DNA of 64,000 bases from Flavobacteriaceae bacterium S0862 (lineage in GTDB: Bacteria > Bacteroidota > Bacteroidia > Flavobacteriales > Flavobacteriaceae), in NCBI GenBank assembly GCA_023015825.1, contig JALKAW010000001.1:124001-188000 (forward strand). The letters run 5' to 3'. The position numbers were made by a program, and so were the translations under genes. Shown here piece by piece: positions 10,797 to 19,887 of this stretch (position 1 is its first letter; the number at the start of each line of letters is the position of its first letter). The notes beneath the pieces were generated by a model. The model did no database searches and was not told the origin of the DNA. It saw nothing but the letters and a program-made list of their open reading frames with translations.

Positions 10797-11513
10797 ATGG
10801 GACAAAAGACAAATCCAATAGGAAATCGCCTTGGAATTATCAGAGGATGGGAATCTAACTGGTATGGAGGAAATGATTATGGAGATAAACTTGCTGAAGA
10901 CGACAAAATCAGAAAGTATGTGTTTGCACGTTTATCAAAAGCTAGTGTGTCGAGAGTAATCATCGAAAGAACTCTTAAACTTGTAACCGTTACTATCACT
11001 ACTGCTAGACCTGGTATTATTATCGGTAAAGGTGGACAAGAGGTAGACAAGTTAAAAGAAGAGCTTAAAAAGATTACAGGTAAAGAAGTTCAATTGAACA
11101 TCTTTGAAATTAAACGTCCAGAATTAGATGCATATTTGGTAGCATCAAGTGTTGCTCGTCAAATTGAAAATCGTATTTCATACAAACGTGCAATCAAGAT
11201 GGCTATTCAGGCTGCAATGCGTATGAATTCTGAAGGTATTAAAATTCAAATTAGTGGTCGTTTAAATGGTGCCGAAATGGCACGTAGCGAACATTATAAA
11301 GATGGGAGAATTCCTTTATCAACATTTAGAGCCGACATTGATTATGCTTTAGTTGAAGCTCACACTACTTATGGTAGGTTGGGTATTAAAGTATGGATCA
11401 TGAAAGGTGAAGTATATGGTAAAAGAGAACTTTCTCCGCTTGTTGGTTTATCTAAGAAGCAAGGAAAAGGTGGACGTGGTGGAAACAAAGGAAACCAACG
11501 TCGTAGAAAGTAA
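10797..11513 (+). CDS. rpsC: 30S ribosomal protein S3
   Basis: mRNA entry-site protein with a KH domain ([16 protein letters not shown]) and the C-terminal S3 domain ([19 protein letters not shown]). 238 residues. The C-terminus is a basic Gly/Lys/Arg tail. Begins 3 bp after rplV. Confidence 0.99.
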   Translation: MGQKTNPIGNRLGIIRGWESNWYGGNDYGDKLAEDDKIRKYVFARLSKASVSRVIIERTLKLVTVTITTARPGIIIGKGGQEVDKLKEELKKITGKEVQLNIFEIKRPELDAYLVASSVARQIENRISYKRAIKMAIQAAMRMNSEGIKIQISGRLNGAEMARSEHYKDGRIPLSTFRADIDYALVEAHTTYGRLGIKVWIMKGEVYGKRELSPLVGLSKKQGKGGRGGNKGNQRRRK

Positions 11514-11532
11514 TTTTTTAAATTAAAGAAAA

Positions 11533-11952
11533 ATGTTACAACCAAAAAGAACAAAATTTCGTAAGCAGCAAAAAGGGCGCATGAAAGGTAACTCTGGAAG
11601 AGGTCACTTGCTTTCAAGCGGAATGTTTGGTATAAAATCGTTAGACTCGAAGTTTATTACTTCTCGTCAAATTGAAGCAGCACGTATAGCCGCTACACGT
11701 TATATGAAAAGAGAAGGGCAGTTATGGATTAAAATATTTCCAGACAAGCCTATCACAAAGAAACCTCTTGAAGTACGTATGGGTAAAGGTAAAGGTGCCG
11801 TAGAATATTGGGCAGCTGTTGTTAAACCAGGAAGAGTTTTATTTGAAGTAGGAGGTGTGCCATTAGACATTGCAAAAGAAGCATTGCGTTTAGCTGCACA
11901 AAAACTTCCAGTTAAAACTAAGTTTATTATCGCTAGAGATTACGAAGCTTAA
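11533..11952 (+). CDS. rplP: 50S ribosomal protein L16
   Basis: A-site tRNA-binding protein, 139 residues. [19 protein letters not shown], the [15 protein letters not shown] helix and the loop [20 protein letters not shown] are all present. Confidence 0.99.
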   Translation: MLQPKRTKFRKQQKGRMKGNSGRGHLLSSGMFGIKSLDSKFITSRQIEAARIAATRYMKREGQLWIKIFPDKPITKKPLEVRMGKGKGAVEYWAAVVKPGRVLFEVGGVPLDIAKEALRLAAQKLPVKTKFIIARDYEA

Positions 11953-11964
11953 TTTATTGATATT

Positions 11965-12156
11965 ATGAAACAATCAGAAATTAAAGAACTATCTACTGCT
12001 GAGTTACAAGAAAAACTTAGTGAAACTAAAAAGAGTTATACAGACCTTAAATTGGCTCATGCTATATCTCCTCTTGAAAACCCAATCCAGTTACGTACTG
12101 TAAGACGTAATGTAGCAAGATTGGCAACAGAGTTAACTAAAAGAGAAGTACAATAA
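11965..12156 (+). CDS. rpmC: 50S ribosomal protein L29
   Basis: Small helical tunnel-exit protein, 63 residues (KQSEIKELSTAELQEKL, then PIQLRTVRRNVARLATEL). Normal length and position between L16 and S17. Confidence 0.98.
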   Translation: MKQSEIKELSTAELQEKLSETKKSYTDLKLAHAISPLENPIQLRTVRRNVARLATELTKREVQ

Positions 12157-12173
12157 TTGTATTCGGCTGAAAG

Positions 12174-12431
12174 ATGGAAAAAAGAAATTTAAGAAAAGAA
12201 CGTATAGGAGTTGTTACTAGTAACAAAATGATGAAATCAATTGTGGTTTCTGAGGTTAAAAAAGTAAAGCACCCTATGTATGGAAAGTTCGTGTTAAAGA
12301 CAAAGAAATATGTTGCACACGACGAAACAAACGACTGTAACGAAGGAGATACTGTAAGAATCATGGAAACAAGACCTTTAAGTAAATCTAAGTGTTGGAG
12401 ACTAGTAGAAATAATTGAAAGAGCTAAGTAA
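12174..12431 (+). CDS. rpsQ: 30S ribosomal protein S17
   Basis: Primary 16S rRNA binder with an OB fold, 85 residues. It has the family segments [27 protein letters not shown] and [23 protein letters not shown]. Confidence 0.99.
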   Translation: MEKRNLRKERIGVVTSNKMMKSIVVSEVKKVKHPMYGKFVLKTKKYVAHDETNDCNEGDTVRIMETRPLSKSKCWRLVEIIERAK

Positions 12432-12433
12432 TT

Positions 12434-12802
12434 ATGGTACAACAAGAATCAAGATTAAAAGTAGCTGATAACACTGGGGCAAAGGAAGTTTTAACTATCC
12501 GTGTTCTAGGTGGTACAAAGAGAAGATACGCTTCTGTTGGTGACAAAATTGTTGTTACTGTAAAAGATGCAACTCCTAATGGTAGTATTAAAAAGGGAGC
12601 TGTTTCTACAGCAGTAGTTGTTCGTACTGTAAAAGAAGTTAGAAGACCAGATGGTTCATACATACGTTTCGACGATAATGCATGTGTCCTTTTAAACCCT
12701 ACGGGAGAAATGAGAGGAACTCGTGTATTTGGACCAGTTGCTAGAGAACTTCGTGATAAGCAATTCATGAAAATTGTATCATTAGCACCAGAGGTGCTTT
12801 AA
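12434..12802 (+). CDS. rplN: 50S ribosomal protein L14
   Basis: Subunit-interface protein, 122 residues, starting [19 protein letters not shown] and containing [25 protein letters not shown] at the end. Two bases after rpsQ. Confidence 0.99.
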   Translation: MVQQESRLKVADNTGAKEVLTIRVLGGTKRRYASVGDKIVVTVKDATPNGSIKKGAVSTAVVVRTVKEVRRPDGSYIRFDDNACVLLNPTGEMRGTRVFGPVARELRDKQFMKIVSLAPEVL

Positions 12803-12816
12803 TGCAAAATATTACA

Positions 12817-13128
12817 ATGGGAAAGTTTAAAATAAAATCAGGAGATACAGTGCAAGTAATTGCTGGAGACCATAAAGGATCTGAAGGTAAAGTGCTTAAA
12901 GTATTGACCGATAAGAATAAAGCGATAGTAGAAGGTATCAATATGGTGAAAAAGCATATGAAACCAAGCGCTGATAATCCTCAAGGAGGAATCGTAGAAA
13001 AAGAAGCTGCTATTCAAATTTCTAACTTATCGTTGTTAAACTCAAAAGGAGAAACAACAAGAGTTGGATACAGAATGGAAGGCGATAAGAAAGTGAGATT
13101 TGCTAAAAAATCTAATGAAGTAATTTAA
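12817..13128 (+). CDS. rplX: 50S ribosomal protein L24
   Basis: Assembly-initiator protein with a KOW motif ([21 protein letters not shown]). I place the start at 12817 ([10 protein letters not shown], 103 residues) because family members begin at this point. An ATG at 12802 overlapping the rplN stop by one base would add MQNIT and is the alternative. Normal length, and intact [17 protein letters not shown] core. Confidence 0.95.
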   Translation: MGKFKIKSGDTVQVIAGDHKGSEGKVLKVLTDKNKAIVEGINMVKKHMKPSADNPQGGIVEKEAAIQISNLSLLNSKGETTRVGYRMEGDKKVRFAKKSNEVI

Positions 13129-13133
13129 TGGTT

Positions 13134-13685
13134 ATGGCTTATATTCCAAGATTAAAACAAGAGTACAAGGACAAGATTGTTTCTGCTCTTACAGAAGAGT
13201 TCGGATATAAAAATGTAATGCAAGTACCAAAACTTTCTAAGATAGTAATATCTAGAGGTGTAGGTGGTGCAGTTGCAGATAAAAAGTTAATAGATTATTC
13301 TATTGACGAAATCAGTAGAATATCTGGACAAAAAGCAGTAGCTACAATATCTAAAAAAGATGTTGCATCATTTAAATTACGTAAAGGTATGCCAATTGGT
13401 GTAAAAGTTACTTTAAGAGGTGAGCAAATGTATGAGTTTTTAGATCGTTTAGTAACATCTTCATTACCACGTGTAAGAGATTTTAACGGTATAAAAGCAA
13501 CTGGATTTGACGGTAGAGGTAACTACAATTTAGGAGTTACTGAGCAAATCATTTTTCCTGAAATCGATATCGATAAGGTAAATAAAATTGCAGGTATGGA
13601 TATTACTTTTGTAACAACTGCCGAAACCGATAAAGAAGCAAAATCATTATTAACAGAACTAGGACTACCTTTTAAAAAAAACTAA
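13134..13685 (+). CDS. rplE: 50S ribosomal protein L5
   Basis: 5S rRNA-binding protein of the central protuberance, 183 residues from [15 protein letters not shown]. An upstream ATG at 13128, overlapping the rplX stop, would add two residues. The family motifs [18 protein letters not shown] and [27 protein letters not shown] are clear. Confidence 0.98.
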   Translation: MAYIPRLKQEYKDKIVSALTEEFGYKNVMQVPKLSKIVISRGVGGAVADKKLIDYSIDEISRISGQKAVATISKKDVASFKLRKGMPIGVKVTLRGEQMYEFLDRLVTSSLPRVRDFNGIKATGFDGRGNYNLGVTEQIIFPEIDIDKVNKIAGMDITFVTTAETDKEAKSLLTELGLPFKKN

Positions 13686-13688
13686 GTT

Positions 13689-13958
13689 ATGGCTAAAGAA
13701 TCAATGAAAGCCCGCGAGGTGAAAAGAGCAAAAACAGTAGCTAAATATGCAGCAAAACGTAAAGCTTTAAAAGAAGCTGGAGATTATGAAGCATTACAAA
13801 AGCTACCAAAAAATGCTTCTCCAATTCGCATGCATAACAGATGTAAACTAACAGGAAGACCTAAAGGTTATATGAGAACATTTGGAATTTCTCGTGTTAC
13901 ATTTCGTGAAATGGCTAACCAAGGATTAATTCCAGGAGTAAAAAAAGCAAGTTGGTAA
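13689..13958 (+). CDS. rpsN: 30S ribosomal protein S14, zinc-free type
   Basis: 30S head protein, 89 residues. It carries [28 protein letters not shown] and ends [11 protein letters not shown]. Only one Cys remains in the region where zinc-binding S14 has a CxxC pair, so this is the zinc-independent (C-) form. Followed by a 60-bp spacer before rpsH. Confidence 0.98.
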   Translation: MAKESMKAREVKRAKTVAKYAAKRKALKEAGDYEALQKLPKNASPIRMHNRCKLTGRPKGYMRTFGISRVTFREMANQGLIPGVKKASW

Positions 13959-14018
13959 AATTATAAATTGATTAAAGGTTTAACATAAGTTAAAAACCAT
14001 AATCGCAAATTAATAACT

Positions 14019-14417
14019 ATGTATACAGATCCAGTAGCGGATTATTTAACAAGAATTAGAAATGCTGTTGCAGCTAACCATAGAGTGGTTGAGATTCCTG
14101 CTTCTAATTTAAAGAAAGAAATCACTAAAATATTATTCGATCAAGGATATATTTTAAGTTACAAGTTCGACGATTCTTCTGTACAAGGAACTATTAAAAT
14201 AGCGCTTAAGTACACAAAAGAAACCAAAGAACCTGTAATAAAAAAGATTCAAAGAATAAGTAAACCAGGTTTACGTAAATACGCAAGTTCAAAAGAATTA
14301 CCACGTATTCTTAATGGTCTTGGAATTGCCATTGTCTCTACTTCTCATGGAGTAATGACAGGTAAACAAGCACAAAGAGAAAATGTTGGTGGTGAAGTAT
14401 TGTGTTACGTATACTAA
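14019..14417 (+). CDS. rpsH: 30S ribosomal protein S8
   Basis: Central-domain 16S rRNA binder, 132 residues; in E. coli it represses the spc operon. Family motifs are TDPVADYLTRIRNA and the C-terminal GLGIAIVSTSHGVMTGKQA. The preceding spacer has a weak hairpin (GGTTTAAC/GTTAAAAACC at about 13976-14000). Confidence 0.99.
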   Translation: MYTDPVADYLTRIRNAVAANHRVVEIPASNLKKEITKILFDQGYILSYKFDDSSVQGTIKIALKYTKETKEPVIKKIQRISKPGLRKYASSKELPRILNGLGIAIVSTSHGVMTGKQAQRENVGGEVLCYVY

Positions 14418-14434
14418 TTTAAAGCCCAAAAGAA

Positions 14435-14977
14435 ATGTCAAGAATAGGAAATAATCCAGTAGCCATTCCAGAAGGCGTAACAGTTGATATTAAAGAAAAT
14501 GTCGTGACTGTTAAAGGTAAATTAGGAGAGTTAACACAAAACTACGATTCTATAGAAATAAAAGTTGAAGATGGTAATATTATGGTTACTCGTTCTTCTG
14601 ACACTAAAGATCAAAAAGAAAAGCACGGTCTATACAGATCATTAATGCATAATATGATTGAAGGTGTATCTAAAGGATGGACTAAAGAATTAGAGTTAGT
14701 AGGAGTAGGATATAGAGCAAGTAATCAAGGTCAAAAACTTGATTTAGCTTTAGGTTTTTCTCACAATATTGTTTTAGACATTGCTCCAGAAGTAAAAGTT
14801 GAAACAATATCAGAAAAAGGAAAGAATCCTATAGTGAAGTTAACATCTTTTGACAAGCAATTGGTAGGTCAAGTAGCGGCAAAAATTCGTGGATTTAGAC
14901 CACCAGAGCCTTATAAAGGAAAAGGTGTTAAGTTTGTTGGAGAGGAAATTAGAAGAAAAGCAGGTAAATCAGCATAA
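14435..14977 (+). CDS. rplF: 50S ribosomal protein L6
   Basis: Large-subunit protein next to the factor-binding site, 180 residues. It begins SRIGNNPVAIPEGV, and the second L6 domain holds the signature PEPYKGKGVKFVGEEIRRKAGK. Confidence 0.99.
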   Translation: MSRIGNNPVAIPEGVTVDIKENVVTVKGKLGELTQNYDSIEIKVEDGNIMVTRSSDTKDQKEKHGLYRSLMHNMIEGVSKGWTKELELVGVGYRASNQGQKLDLALGFSHNIVLDIAPEVKVETISEKGKNPIVKLTSFDKQLVGQVAAKIRGFRPPEPYKGKGVKFVGEEIRRKAGKSA

Positions 14978-14987
14978 TAAGTAAGTT

Positions 14988-15344
14988 ATGGCATTATCAA
15001 AGAACGATAGAAGACAAAGAATACAAAACAGAATTCGTAAAGTAGTTTCTGGTACAGAAGCTAGACCAAGATTATCTGTTTTTAGAAGTAATAAAGAAAT
15101 TTATGCTCAAATAGTTGACGATGTAACTGGTAAAACTATCAGTGCTGCATCTTCAAGAGATAAAGACGTTAGTTCTACTAAAGGAACAAAAACAGAAGTT
15201 GCTGCTTTAGTAGGTAAAAGTATTGCTGAAAAAGCTTTAAAAGCTGGTGTAAAAACAATCTCTTTCGATAGAGGAGGCTATTTATACCATGGTAGAGTAA
15301 AATCATTAGCCGAAGGAGCTAGAGAAGCAGGACTTAAATTCTAA
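14988..15344 (+). CDS. rplR: 50S ribosomal protein L18
   Basis: 5S rRNA-binding protein, 118 residues. [20 protein letters not shown] and [26 protein letters not shown] are characteristic. Ten bases after rplF. Confidence 0.99.
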   Translation: MALSKNDRRQRIQNRIRKVVSGTEARPRLSVFRSNKEIYAQIVDDVTGKTISAASSRDKDVSSTKGTKTEVAALVGKSIAEKALKAGVKTISFDRGGYLYHGRVKSLAEGAREAGLKF

Positions 15345-15350
15345 GAAATT

Positions 15351-15875
15351 ATGTATCAGAAATACAAAAGCGCAGAGTTAGTAAAACCAAGTGGATTAGA
15401 TCTTAAAGATCGGTTGGTTGGTGTGCAAAGAGTTACAAAAGTAACAAAAGGTGGTAGAGCATTTGGTTTCTCGGCAATCGTAGTGGTTGGTGACGAAGCA
15501 GGTGTTGTAGGACACGGTTTAGGAAAATCTAAAGATGTTGCTAGTGCAATTGCAAAAGCAGTAGAAGATGCTAAGAAAAACTTAGTTAGAATTCCTATTA
15601 TTAAAGGAACATTACCTCATGAACAAAAAGGTAAATTTGGTGGAGCAAGAGTAAACATTATTCCTGCAGCACCTGGTACAGGAGTTATTGCTGGTGGAGC
15701 TGTAAGAACAGTTTTAGAAGCAGTAGGTGTTCATGATGTATTATCAAAATCTCAAGGTTCTTCAAACCCTCACAATGTTGTAAAAGCAACGTTTGATGCT
15801 TTATTGCAATTAAGAGATGCTAAAGTCATTGCTAAGAATAGAGGAATTTCTTTAGAAAAAGTTTTTAACGGATAA
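15351..15875 (+). CDS. rpsE: 30S ribosomal protein S5
   Basis: Decoding-fidelity protein, 174 residues, with the double-stranded RNA-binding N-terminal segment ([16 protein letters not shown]) and the C-terminal domain ([16 protein letters not shown]). Normal spectinomycin-loop region, [11 protein letters not shown]. Confidence 0.99.
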   Translation: MYQKYKSAELVKPSGLDLKDRLVGVQRVTKVTKGGRAFGFSAIVVVGDEAGVVGHGLGKSKDVASAIAKAVEDAKKNLVRIPIIKGTLPHEQKGKFGGARVNIIPAAPGTGVIAGGAVRTVLEAVGVHDVLSKSQGSSNPHNVVKATFDALLQLRDAKVIAKNRGISLEKVFNG

Positions 15876-15886
15876 TTAAGGATATC

Positions 15887-16066
15887 ATGGCAAAAATTAA
15901 AGTAACAAAACAAAAAAGTGCGATCAACCGTACCCAAAGACAAAAAAGAACGCTAGTAGCTCTTGGTCTTAAAAAGATTGGTCAAACTGTAGAACACGAC
16001 GCCACACCAAATATCCTTGGTATGGTTAATAAAGTTAAACATTTAGTTTCTGTAGAGGAAGCTTAA
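15887..16066 (+). CDS. rpmD: 50S ribosomal protein L30
   Basis: A 59-residue protein translated by hand from the ATG at 15887 to the taa at 16064-16066: MAKIKVTKQKSAINRTQRQK, then TLVALGLKKIGQTVEHDATP, then a C-terminal ILGMVNKVKHLVSVEEA. The length equals E. coli L30 and the position between rpsE and rplO is the canonical one. Confidence 0.97.
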   Translation: MAKIKVTKQKSAINRTQRQKRTLVALGLKKIGQTVEHDATPNILGMVNKVKHLVSVEEA

Positions 16067-16080
16067 AAATATAAACTGAA

Positions 16081-16533
16081 ATGGATTTAAGTAATTTAAA
16101 ACCTGCAGAAGGTTCAGTTAACAATAATGCTAAACGCGTTGGTCGCGGACAAGGTTCTGGAAAAGGTGGCACTGCAACAAGAGGTCATAAAGGAGCGAAA
16201 TCTCGTTCTGGTTATTCTAGAAAATTAGGTTTTGAAGGTGGGCAAATGCCACTTCAAAGACGTGTGCCAAAGTTTGGTTTTACTAACATTAACCGTAAAG
16301 AATATCAAGGGATTAACCTAGATACTTTACAACAAATGGTTGACGATAAAAAAATAAAAGGTACTGTAGATTTAGATACATTTGCTGCATTCCGTTTAGC
16401 TGGTAAAAACGACCTAGTTAAAATTTTAGGAAGAGGCGAATTAAAAGCTAAATTGAAAGTATCTGCTCATAAATTTACTGCTTCAGCAAAAGCTGCAATC
16501 GAAGCTGCTGGAGGAGAAGCTGTAACTTTATAA
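16081..16533 (+). CDS. rplO: 50S ribosomal protein L15
   Basis: Late-assembly large-subunit protein, 150 residues. The Gly-rich N-terminus (RVGRGQGSGKGGTATRGHKG, then FEGGQMPLQRRVPKFGF) is the family signature. Confidence 0.99.
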   Translation: MDLSNLKPAEGSVNNNAKRVGRGQGSGKGGTATRGHKGAKSRSGYSRKLGFEGGQMPLQRRVPKFGFTNINRKEYQGINLDTLQQMVDDKKIKGTVDLDTFAAFRLAGKNDLVKILGRGELKAKLKVSAHKFTASAKAAIEAAGGEAVTL

Positions 16534-16552
16534 AAAAAAGCCCAACTAGAAG

Positions 16553-17896
16553 ATGAAATTTATAGAGACTTTAAAAAATGTTTGGAAAATAACGGAACTA
16601 AAAGATAGAATCATTCTTACTTTAGGGATGCTTTTAGTATACCGTTTTGGAGCACAAGTTGTTCTACCTGGTATTGATGCTGCCCAATTAGGTGGTTTAC
16701 AAGATACTGCTGAAGGTGGTTTACTGGGTTTGCTTAACGCCTTTACAGGTGGAGCCTTTGCAAATGCTTCAGTTTTTGCTTTAGGTATTATGCCATATAT
16801 TTCGGCTTCGATTGTAGTACAGCTAATGGGAATAGCGATTCCTTATTTACAAAAACTACAAAAAGAAGGTGCTAGTGGTCAAAAGAAAATTACACAAATA
16901 ACACGATGGTTGACTATTGCTATATGTTTAGTTCAGGCACCAGGTTATTTAGTAAGTTTGCCTTCTTTAGGAATACCTCAGGAAGCATTTTTATTAGGTC
17001 AAGGAGGTTTATTTTATTTCTCTTCAATTGTAATATTAGTAACAGGCTGTATTTTTGCAATGTGGCTAGGTGAAAAAATTACAGATAAAGGAATTGGTAA
17101 TGGTATATCTATTTTAATTATGGTAGGTATTATTGCTACATTGCCTGTGTCTTTTGTACAAGAATATGCTGCAAGAGTTACTGAGTCTAATGGAGGATTA
17201 ATTATGATTCTTATTGAACTTGTAATCTGGATGCTTATTATTCTAGCATCAGTATTATTAGTAATGGCAGTTCGTAAAATTGCAGTACAGTATGCACGTA
17301 GAACGGCTTCTGGTGGTTATGAGAAAAATGTGTTTGGATCAAGACAGTACATACCATTAAAATTAAATGCATCTGGAGTAATGCCAATTATATTTGCTCA
17401 GGCAATTATGTTTGTACCTGGATTAATTGGTGGAATGGATTTTATGAAAGATTCTACAGCAGGTCAATGGATGGTAACTAATTTCCAAGATATGTTTGGT
17501 TTATGGTACAACATAGTATTTGCATTATTGATTATAGTATTTACATATTTCTATACAGCAATTACGGTACCTACAAATAAAATGGCAGATGACTTAAAAC
17601 GTAGTGGTGGTTTTATTCCAGGGATTCGTCCAGGGACTGAAACATCAGAGTACTTAGATAAAATAATGTCGCAAATTACATTACCAGGGTCTATATTCTT
17701 GGCACTAATTGCAGTGTTCCCTGCATTTATAGTTAAGCTAATGGATGTACAACCGGGTTGGGCATTGTTCTTTGGAGGTACTTCACTACTAATTATGGTT
17801 GGAGTTGCAATTGATACGATGCAGCAAGTGAATTCATACTTGTTGAATAAACATTATGATGGCTTGATGAAGACAGGTAAAAATAGAAAAGGCTAA
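16553..17896 (+). CDS. secY: Preprotein translocase channel subunit SecY
   Basis: Central ten-helix channel of the Sec translocon in the inner membrane, 447 residues. Visible signatures are the plug region with GGLLGLLNAFTGGAFANASV, IMPYISASIVVQLM, and the cytoplasmic loops including TDKGIGNGISILIM. It sits in its usual place behind rplO. No map or adk gene lies between it and infA, which follows 12 bp later. Confidence 0.99.
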   Translation: MKFIETLKNVWKITELKDRIILTLGMLLVYRFGAQVVLPGIDAAQLGGLQDTAEGGLLGLLNAFTGGAFANASVFALGIMPYISASIVVQLMGIAIPYLQKLQKEGASGQKKITQITRWLTIAICLVQAPGYLVSLPSLGIPQEAFLLGQGGLFYFSSIVILVTGCIFAMWLGEKITDKGIGNGISILIMVGIIATLPVSFVQEYAARVTESNGGLIMILIELVIWMLIILASVLLVMAVRKIAVQYARRTASGGYEKNVFGSRQYIPLKLNASGVMPIIFAQAIMFVPGLIGGMDFMKDSTAGQWMVTNFQDMFGLWYNIVFALLIIVFTYFYTAITVPTNKMADDLKRSGGFIPGIRPGTETSEYLDKIMSQITLPGSIFLALIAVFPAFIVKLMDVQPGWALFFGGTSLLIMVGVAIDTMQQVNSYLLNKHYDGLMKTGKNRKG

Positions 17897-17908
17897 AACC
17901 TAATTACT

Positions 17909-18124
17909 ATGGCAAAACAAGCAGCAATAGAACAAGACGGAACAATTATTGAAGCATTATCAAATGCCATGTTTCGTGTTGAATTAGAAAATGGTCACAT
18001 TGTGACAGCGCATATTTCTGGTAAAATGCGTATGCATTATATTAAGTTATTACCAGGAGACAAAGTGAAATTAGAAATGAGTCCTTACGATTTAACTAAG
18101 GCTCGCATAACTTATAGATACTAA
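17909..18124 (+). CDS. infA: Translation initiation factor IF-1
   Basis: S1/OB-fold factor that binds the 30S A site, 71 residues. The family core [20 protein letters not shown] and [22 protein letters not shown] is intact. Followed by a 54-bp spacer that can fold (CGTAA/TTACG region near 18136-18147) before rpmJ. Confidence 0.99.
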   Translation: MAKQAAIEQDGTIIEALSNAMFRVELENGHIVTAHISGKMRMHYIKLLPGDKVKLEMSPYDLTKARITYRY

Positions 18125-18178
18125 TACGATGAAACCGTAAGGTTACGTCTTACAATAGTAGGAAATAAACAATACAAG

Positions 18179-18295
18179 ATGAAAGTAAGAGCATCAGTAA
18201 AAAAACGTAGCGCAGATTGTAAAATCGTGCGTAGAAAAGGTAGACTTTACGTCATTAACAAAAAGAATCCTAGATTCAAACAAAGACAAGGGTAA
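18179..18295 (+). CDS. rpmJ: 50S ribosomal protein L36, zinc-free type
   Basis: A 38-residue protein read by hand: [20 protein letters not shown] then [18 protein letters not shown], stop at 18293-18295. Length and ends match L36 exactly. The zinc-binding form has three Cys and a His; only Cys14 is left here, so it is the C- form. Two bases before rpsM. Confidence 0.97.
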   Translation: MKVRASVKKRSADCKIVRRKGRLYVINKKNPRFKQRQG

Positions 18296-18297
18296 TT

Positions 18298-18672
18298 ATG
18301 GCAAGAATTGCAGGTGTAGACATACCAAAACAAAAAAGAGGAGTTATCTCTTTAACTTATATCTACGGAGTAGGTAGAAGTAGAGCAAAAGAAATTTTAG
18401 CTACTGCTAAAGTTGACGAAAGTACTAAAGTTCAAGACTGGACCGACGACGAAATTGGAGCAATCCGTGACGCAGTAGGTGCATTTAAAATTGAAGGTGA
18501 ATTACGTTCTGAAACACAATTAAACATTAAGCGATTAATGGATATTGGATGTTATAGAGGTATTCGTCATAGAGCTGGTCTTCCATTAAGAGGACAACGT
18601 ACTAAAAACAACTCTAGAACTAGAAAAGGTAGAAGAAAAACAGTTGCTAACAAGAAAAAAGTAACTAAATAA
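18298..18672 (+). CDS. rpsM: 30S ribosomal protein S13
   Basis: 30S head protein bridging to the 50S subunit, 124 residues. [29 protein letters not shown] and the C-terminal [20 protein letters not shown] tail are standard. Confidence 0.99.
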   Translation: MARIAGVDIPKQKRGVISLTYIYGVGRSRAKEILATAKVDESTKVQDWTDDEIGAIRDAVGAFKIEGELRSETQLNIKRLMDIGCYRGIRHRAGLPLRGQRTKNNSRTRKGRRKTVANKKKVTK

Positions 18673-18682
18673 TAAGTAGGAA

Positions 18683-19066
18683 ATGGCAAAGTCAAGTACT
18701 AAAAAACGTAAAGTTATAGTAGAATCTACTGGAGAAGCACACATTACTGCTTCTTTTAATAACATTATCATTTCTCTTACCAACAAAAAAGGTGACGTAA
18801 TTTCTTGGTCATCAGCTGGTAAAATGGGATTTAGAGGATCTAAGAAAAACACACCTTACGCTGCACAATTAGCAGCTGAGGATGCTTTAAACGTTGCTAA
18901 AGAAGCAGGTTTAAAGAAAGTGAAAGTGTACGTTAAAGGTCCAGGTAATGGTAGAGAATCTGCTATCAGATCAATTCATAATGGTGGTATTGAAGTTACA
19001 GAAATTATCGATGTAACTCCAACACCTCACAATGGATGTAGACCTCCTAAACGTAGAAGAGTTTAA
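18683..19066 (+). CDS. rpsK: 30S ribosomal protein S11
   Basis: Platform protein of the 30S subunit, 127 residues. [37 protein letters not shown] and [16 protein letters not shown] identify it. The 120-bp gap to rpsD holds a nested stem-loop. Confidence 0.99.
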   Translation: MAKSSTKKRKVIVESTGEAHITASFNNIIISLTNKKGDVISWSSAGKMGFRGSKKNTPYAAQLAAEDALNVAKEAGLKKVKVYVKGPGNGRESAIRSIHNGGIEVTEIIDVTPTPHNGCRPPKRRRV

Positions 19067-19116
19067 TCTGAATTATTTCAGATTCTTTATAGAATTTAAT
19101 AAAAACAAGTATCAAC

Positions 19117-19172
19117 GAGAGGGCAACGATTATCGAAGGATAAGATTAAGACCTTAATTCATAATCACTCTC
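19117..19172 (+). promoter_or_regulatory. Nested stem-loop in front of rpsD
   Basis: Three concentric complementary pairs lie in the rpsK-rpsD spacer: GAGAG (19117-19121) with CTCTC (19168-19172), GATTAT (19128-19133) with ATAATC (19161-19166), and ATTAA (19145-19149) with TTAAT (19154-19158). The structure ends 14 nt before the rpsD ATG, so it would reach the ribosome-binding region. S4 is the alpha-operon repressor in E. coli, which makes an S4-binding leader a reasonable inference. Confidence 0.5.
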
Positions 19173-19186
19173 ATAATAAATTAAAA

Positions 19187-19792
19187 ATGGCAAGATATAC
19201 TGGTCCTAAAACTAAAATAGCACGTAAATTCGGAGAAGCTATTTTTGGAGAAGATAAATCTTTTGAAAAAAGAAATTATCCTCCAGGTCAACACGGAAAC
19301 GCAAGACGTCGTGGAAAAAAATCTGAATATGCTATCCAATTAATGGAGAAGCAAAAAGCAAAATATACTTACGGTATTTTAGAGCGTCAATTTAGAAACA
19401 TGTTTAAGCAAGCAACAGCAGCTCCTGGAATTACAGGTGAGGTTTTGTTACAATTATGTGAATCTAGATTAGACAACGTTGTTTATAGAATGGGACTATC
19501 TCGTTCTAGAAGAGGAGCAAGACAATTAGTTTCTCACAGACATGTTACTGTAAACGGAAACATTGTAAACATACCATCTTATTCTTTAAAAGCAGGAGAT
19601 GTTGTTGCAGTTAGAGAGAAGTCAAAATCTCTAGAGGCTATTGATAGTGCATTATCTGCATCATCAAGTGTCTATGAATGGATTACATGGAATAACGATA
19701 CTATGCAAGGAACTTATGTTTCAGTTCCTGAAAGAATTCAAATTCCTGAGAACATCAACGAGCAATTCATAGTAGAATTATATTCTAAATAA
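19187..19792 (+). CDS. rpsD: 30S ribosomal protein S4
   Basis: 16S rRNA 5'-domain assembly protein, 201 residues. It has the N-terminal domain ([20 protein letters not shown], without the zinc cysteines of some homologues) and the S4 RNA-binding domain ([20 protein letters not shown], then [14 protein letters not shown]). It lies between two structured spacers. Confidence 0.99.
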   Translation: MARYTGPKTKIARKFGEAIFGEDKSFEKRNYPPGQHGNARRRGKKSEYAIQLMEKQKAKYTYGILERQFRNMFKQATAAPGITGEVLLQLCESRLDNVVYRMGLSRSRRGARQLVSHRHVTVNGNIVNIPSYSLKAGDVVAVREKSKSLEAIDSALSASSSVYEWITWNNDTMQGTYVSVPERIQIPENINEQFIVELYSK

Positions 19793-19809
19793 TAAATTAA
19801 TCACATTGG

Positions 19810-19867
19810 TATTCAGCCAAAGGATCTATTTGTATTTCTTCACACATTAAGATCGCGCAACTGAATA
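19810..19867 (+). promoter_or_regulatory. Stem-loop in front of rpoA
   Basis: TATTCAG (19810-19816) pairs perfectly with CTGAATA (19861-19867), and inside it GATCT (19823-19827) pairs with AGATC (19850-19854). The structure occupies most of the 95-bp rpsD-rpoA spacer, with no T-run and no TAnnTTTG box. It could modulate rpoA translation or be an RNA-processing site. Confidence 0.4.
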
Positions 19868-19887
19868 ACAATTAAAACGAAGAAAAA

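Noticed and set aside
12137-12768. Open frames of about 100-115 codons on the minus strand opposite rpsQ and rplN
   Set aside because: They are antisense to highly conserved ribosomal genes and have no protein-like features or promoters.
12802-13133. Longer starts for rplX (12802) and rplE (13128)
   Set aside because: The overlapping ATGs are possible, but family alignments as I know them start at [10 protein letters not shown] and MAYIPRLK; kept only as alternatives.
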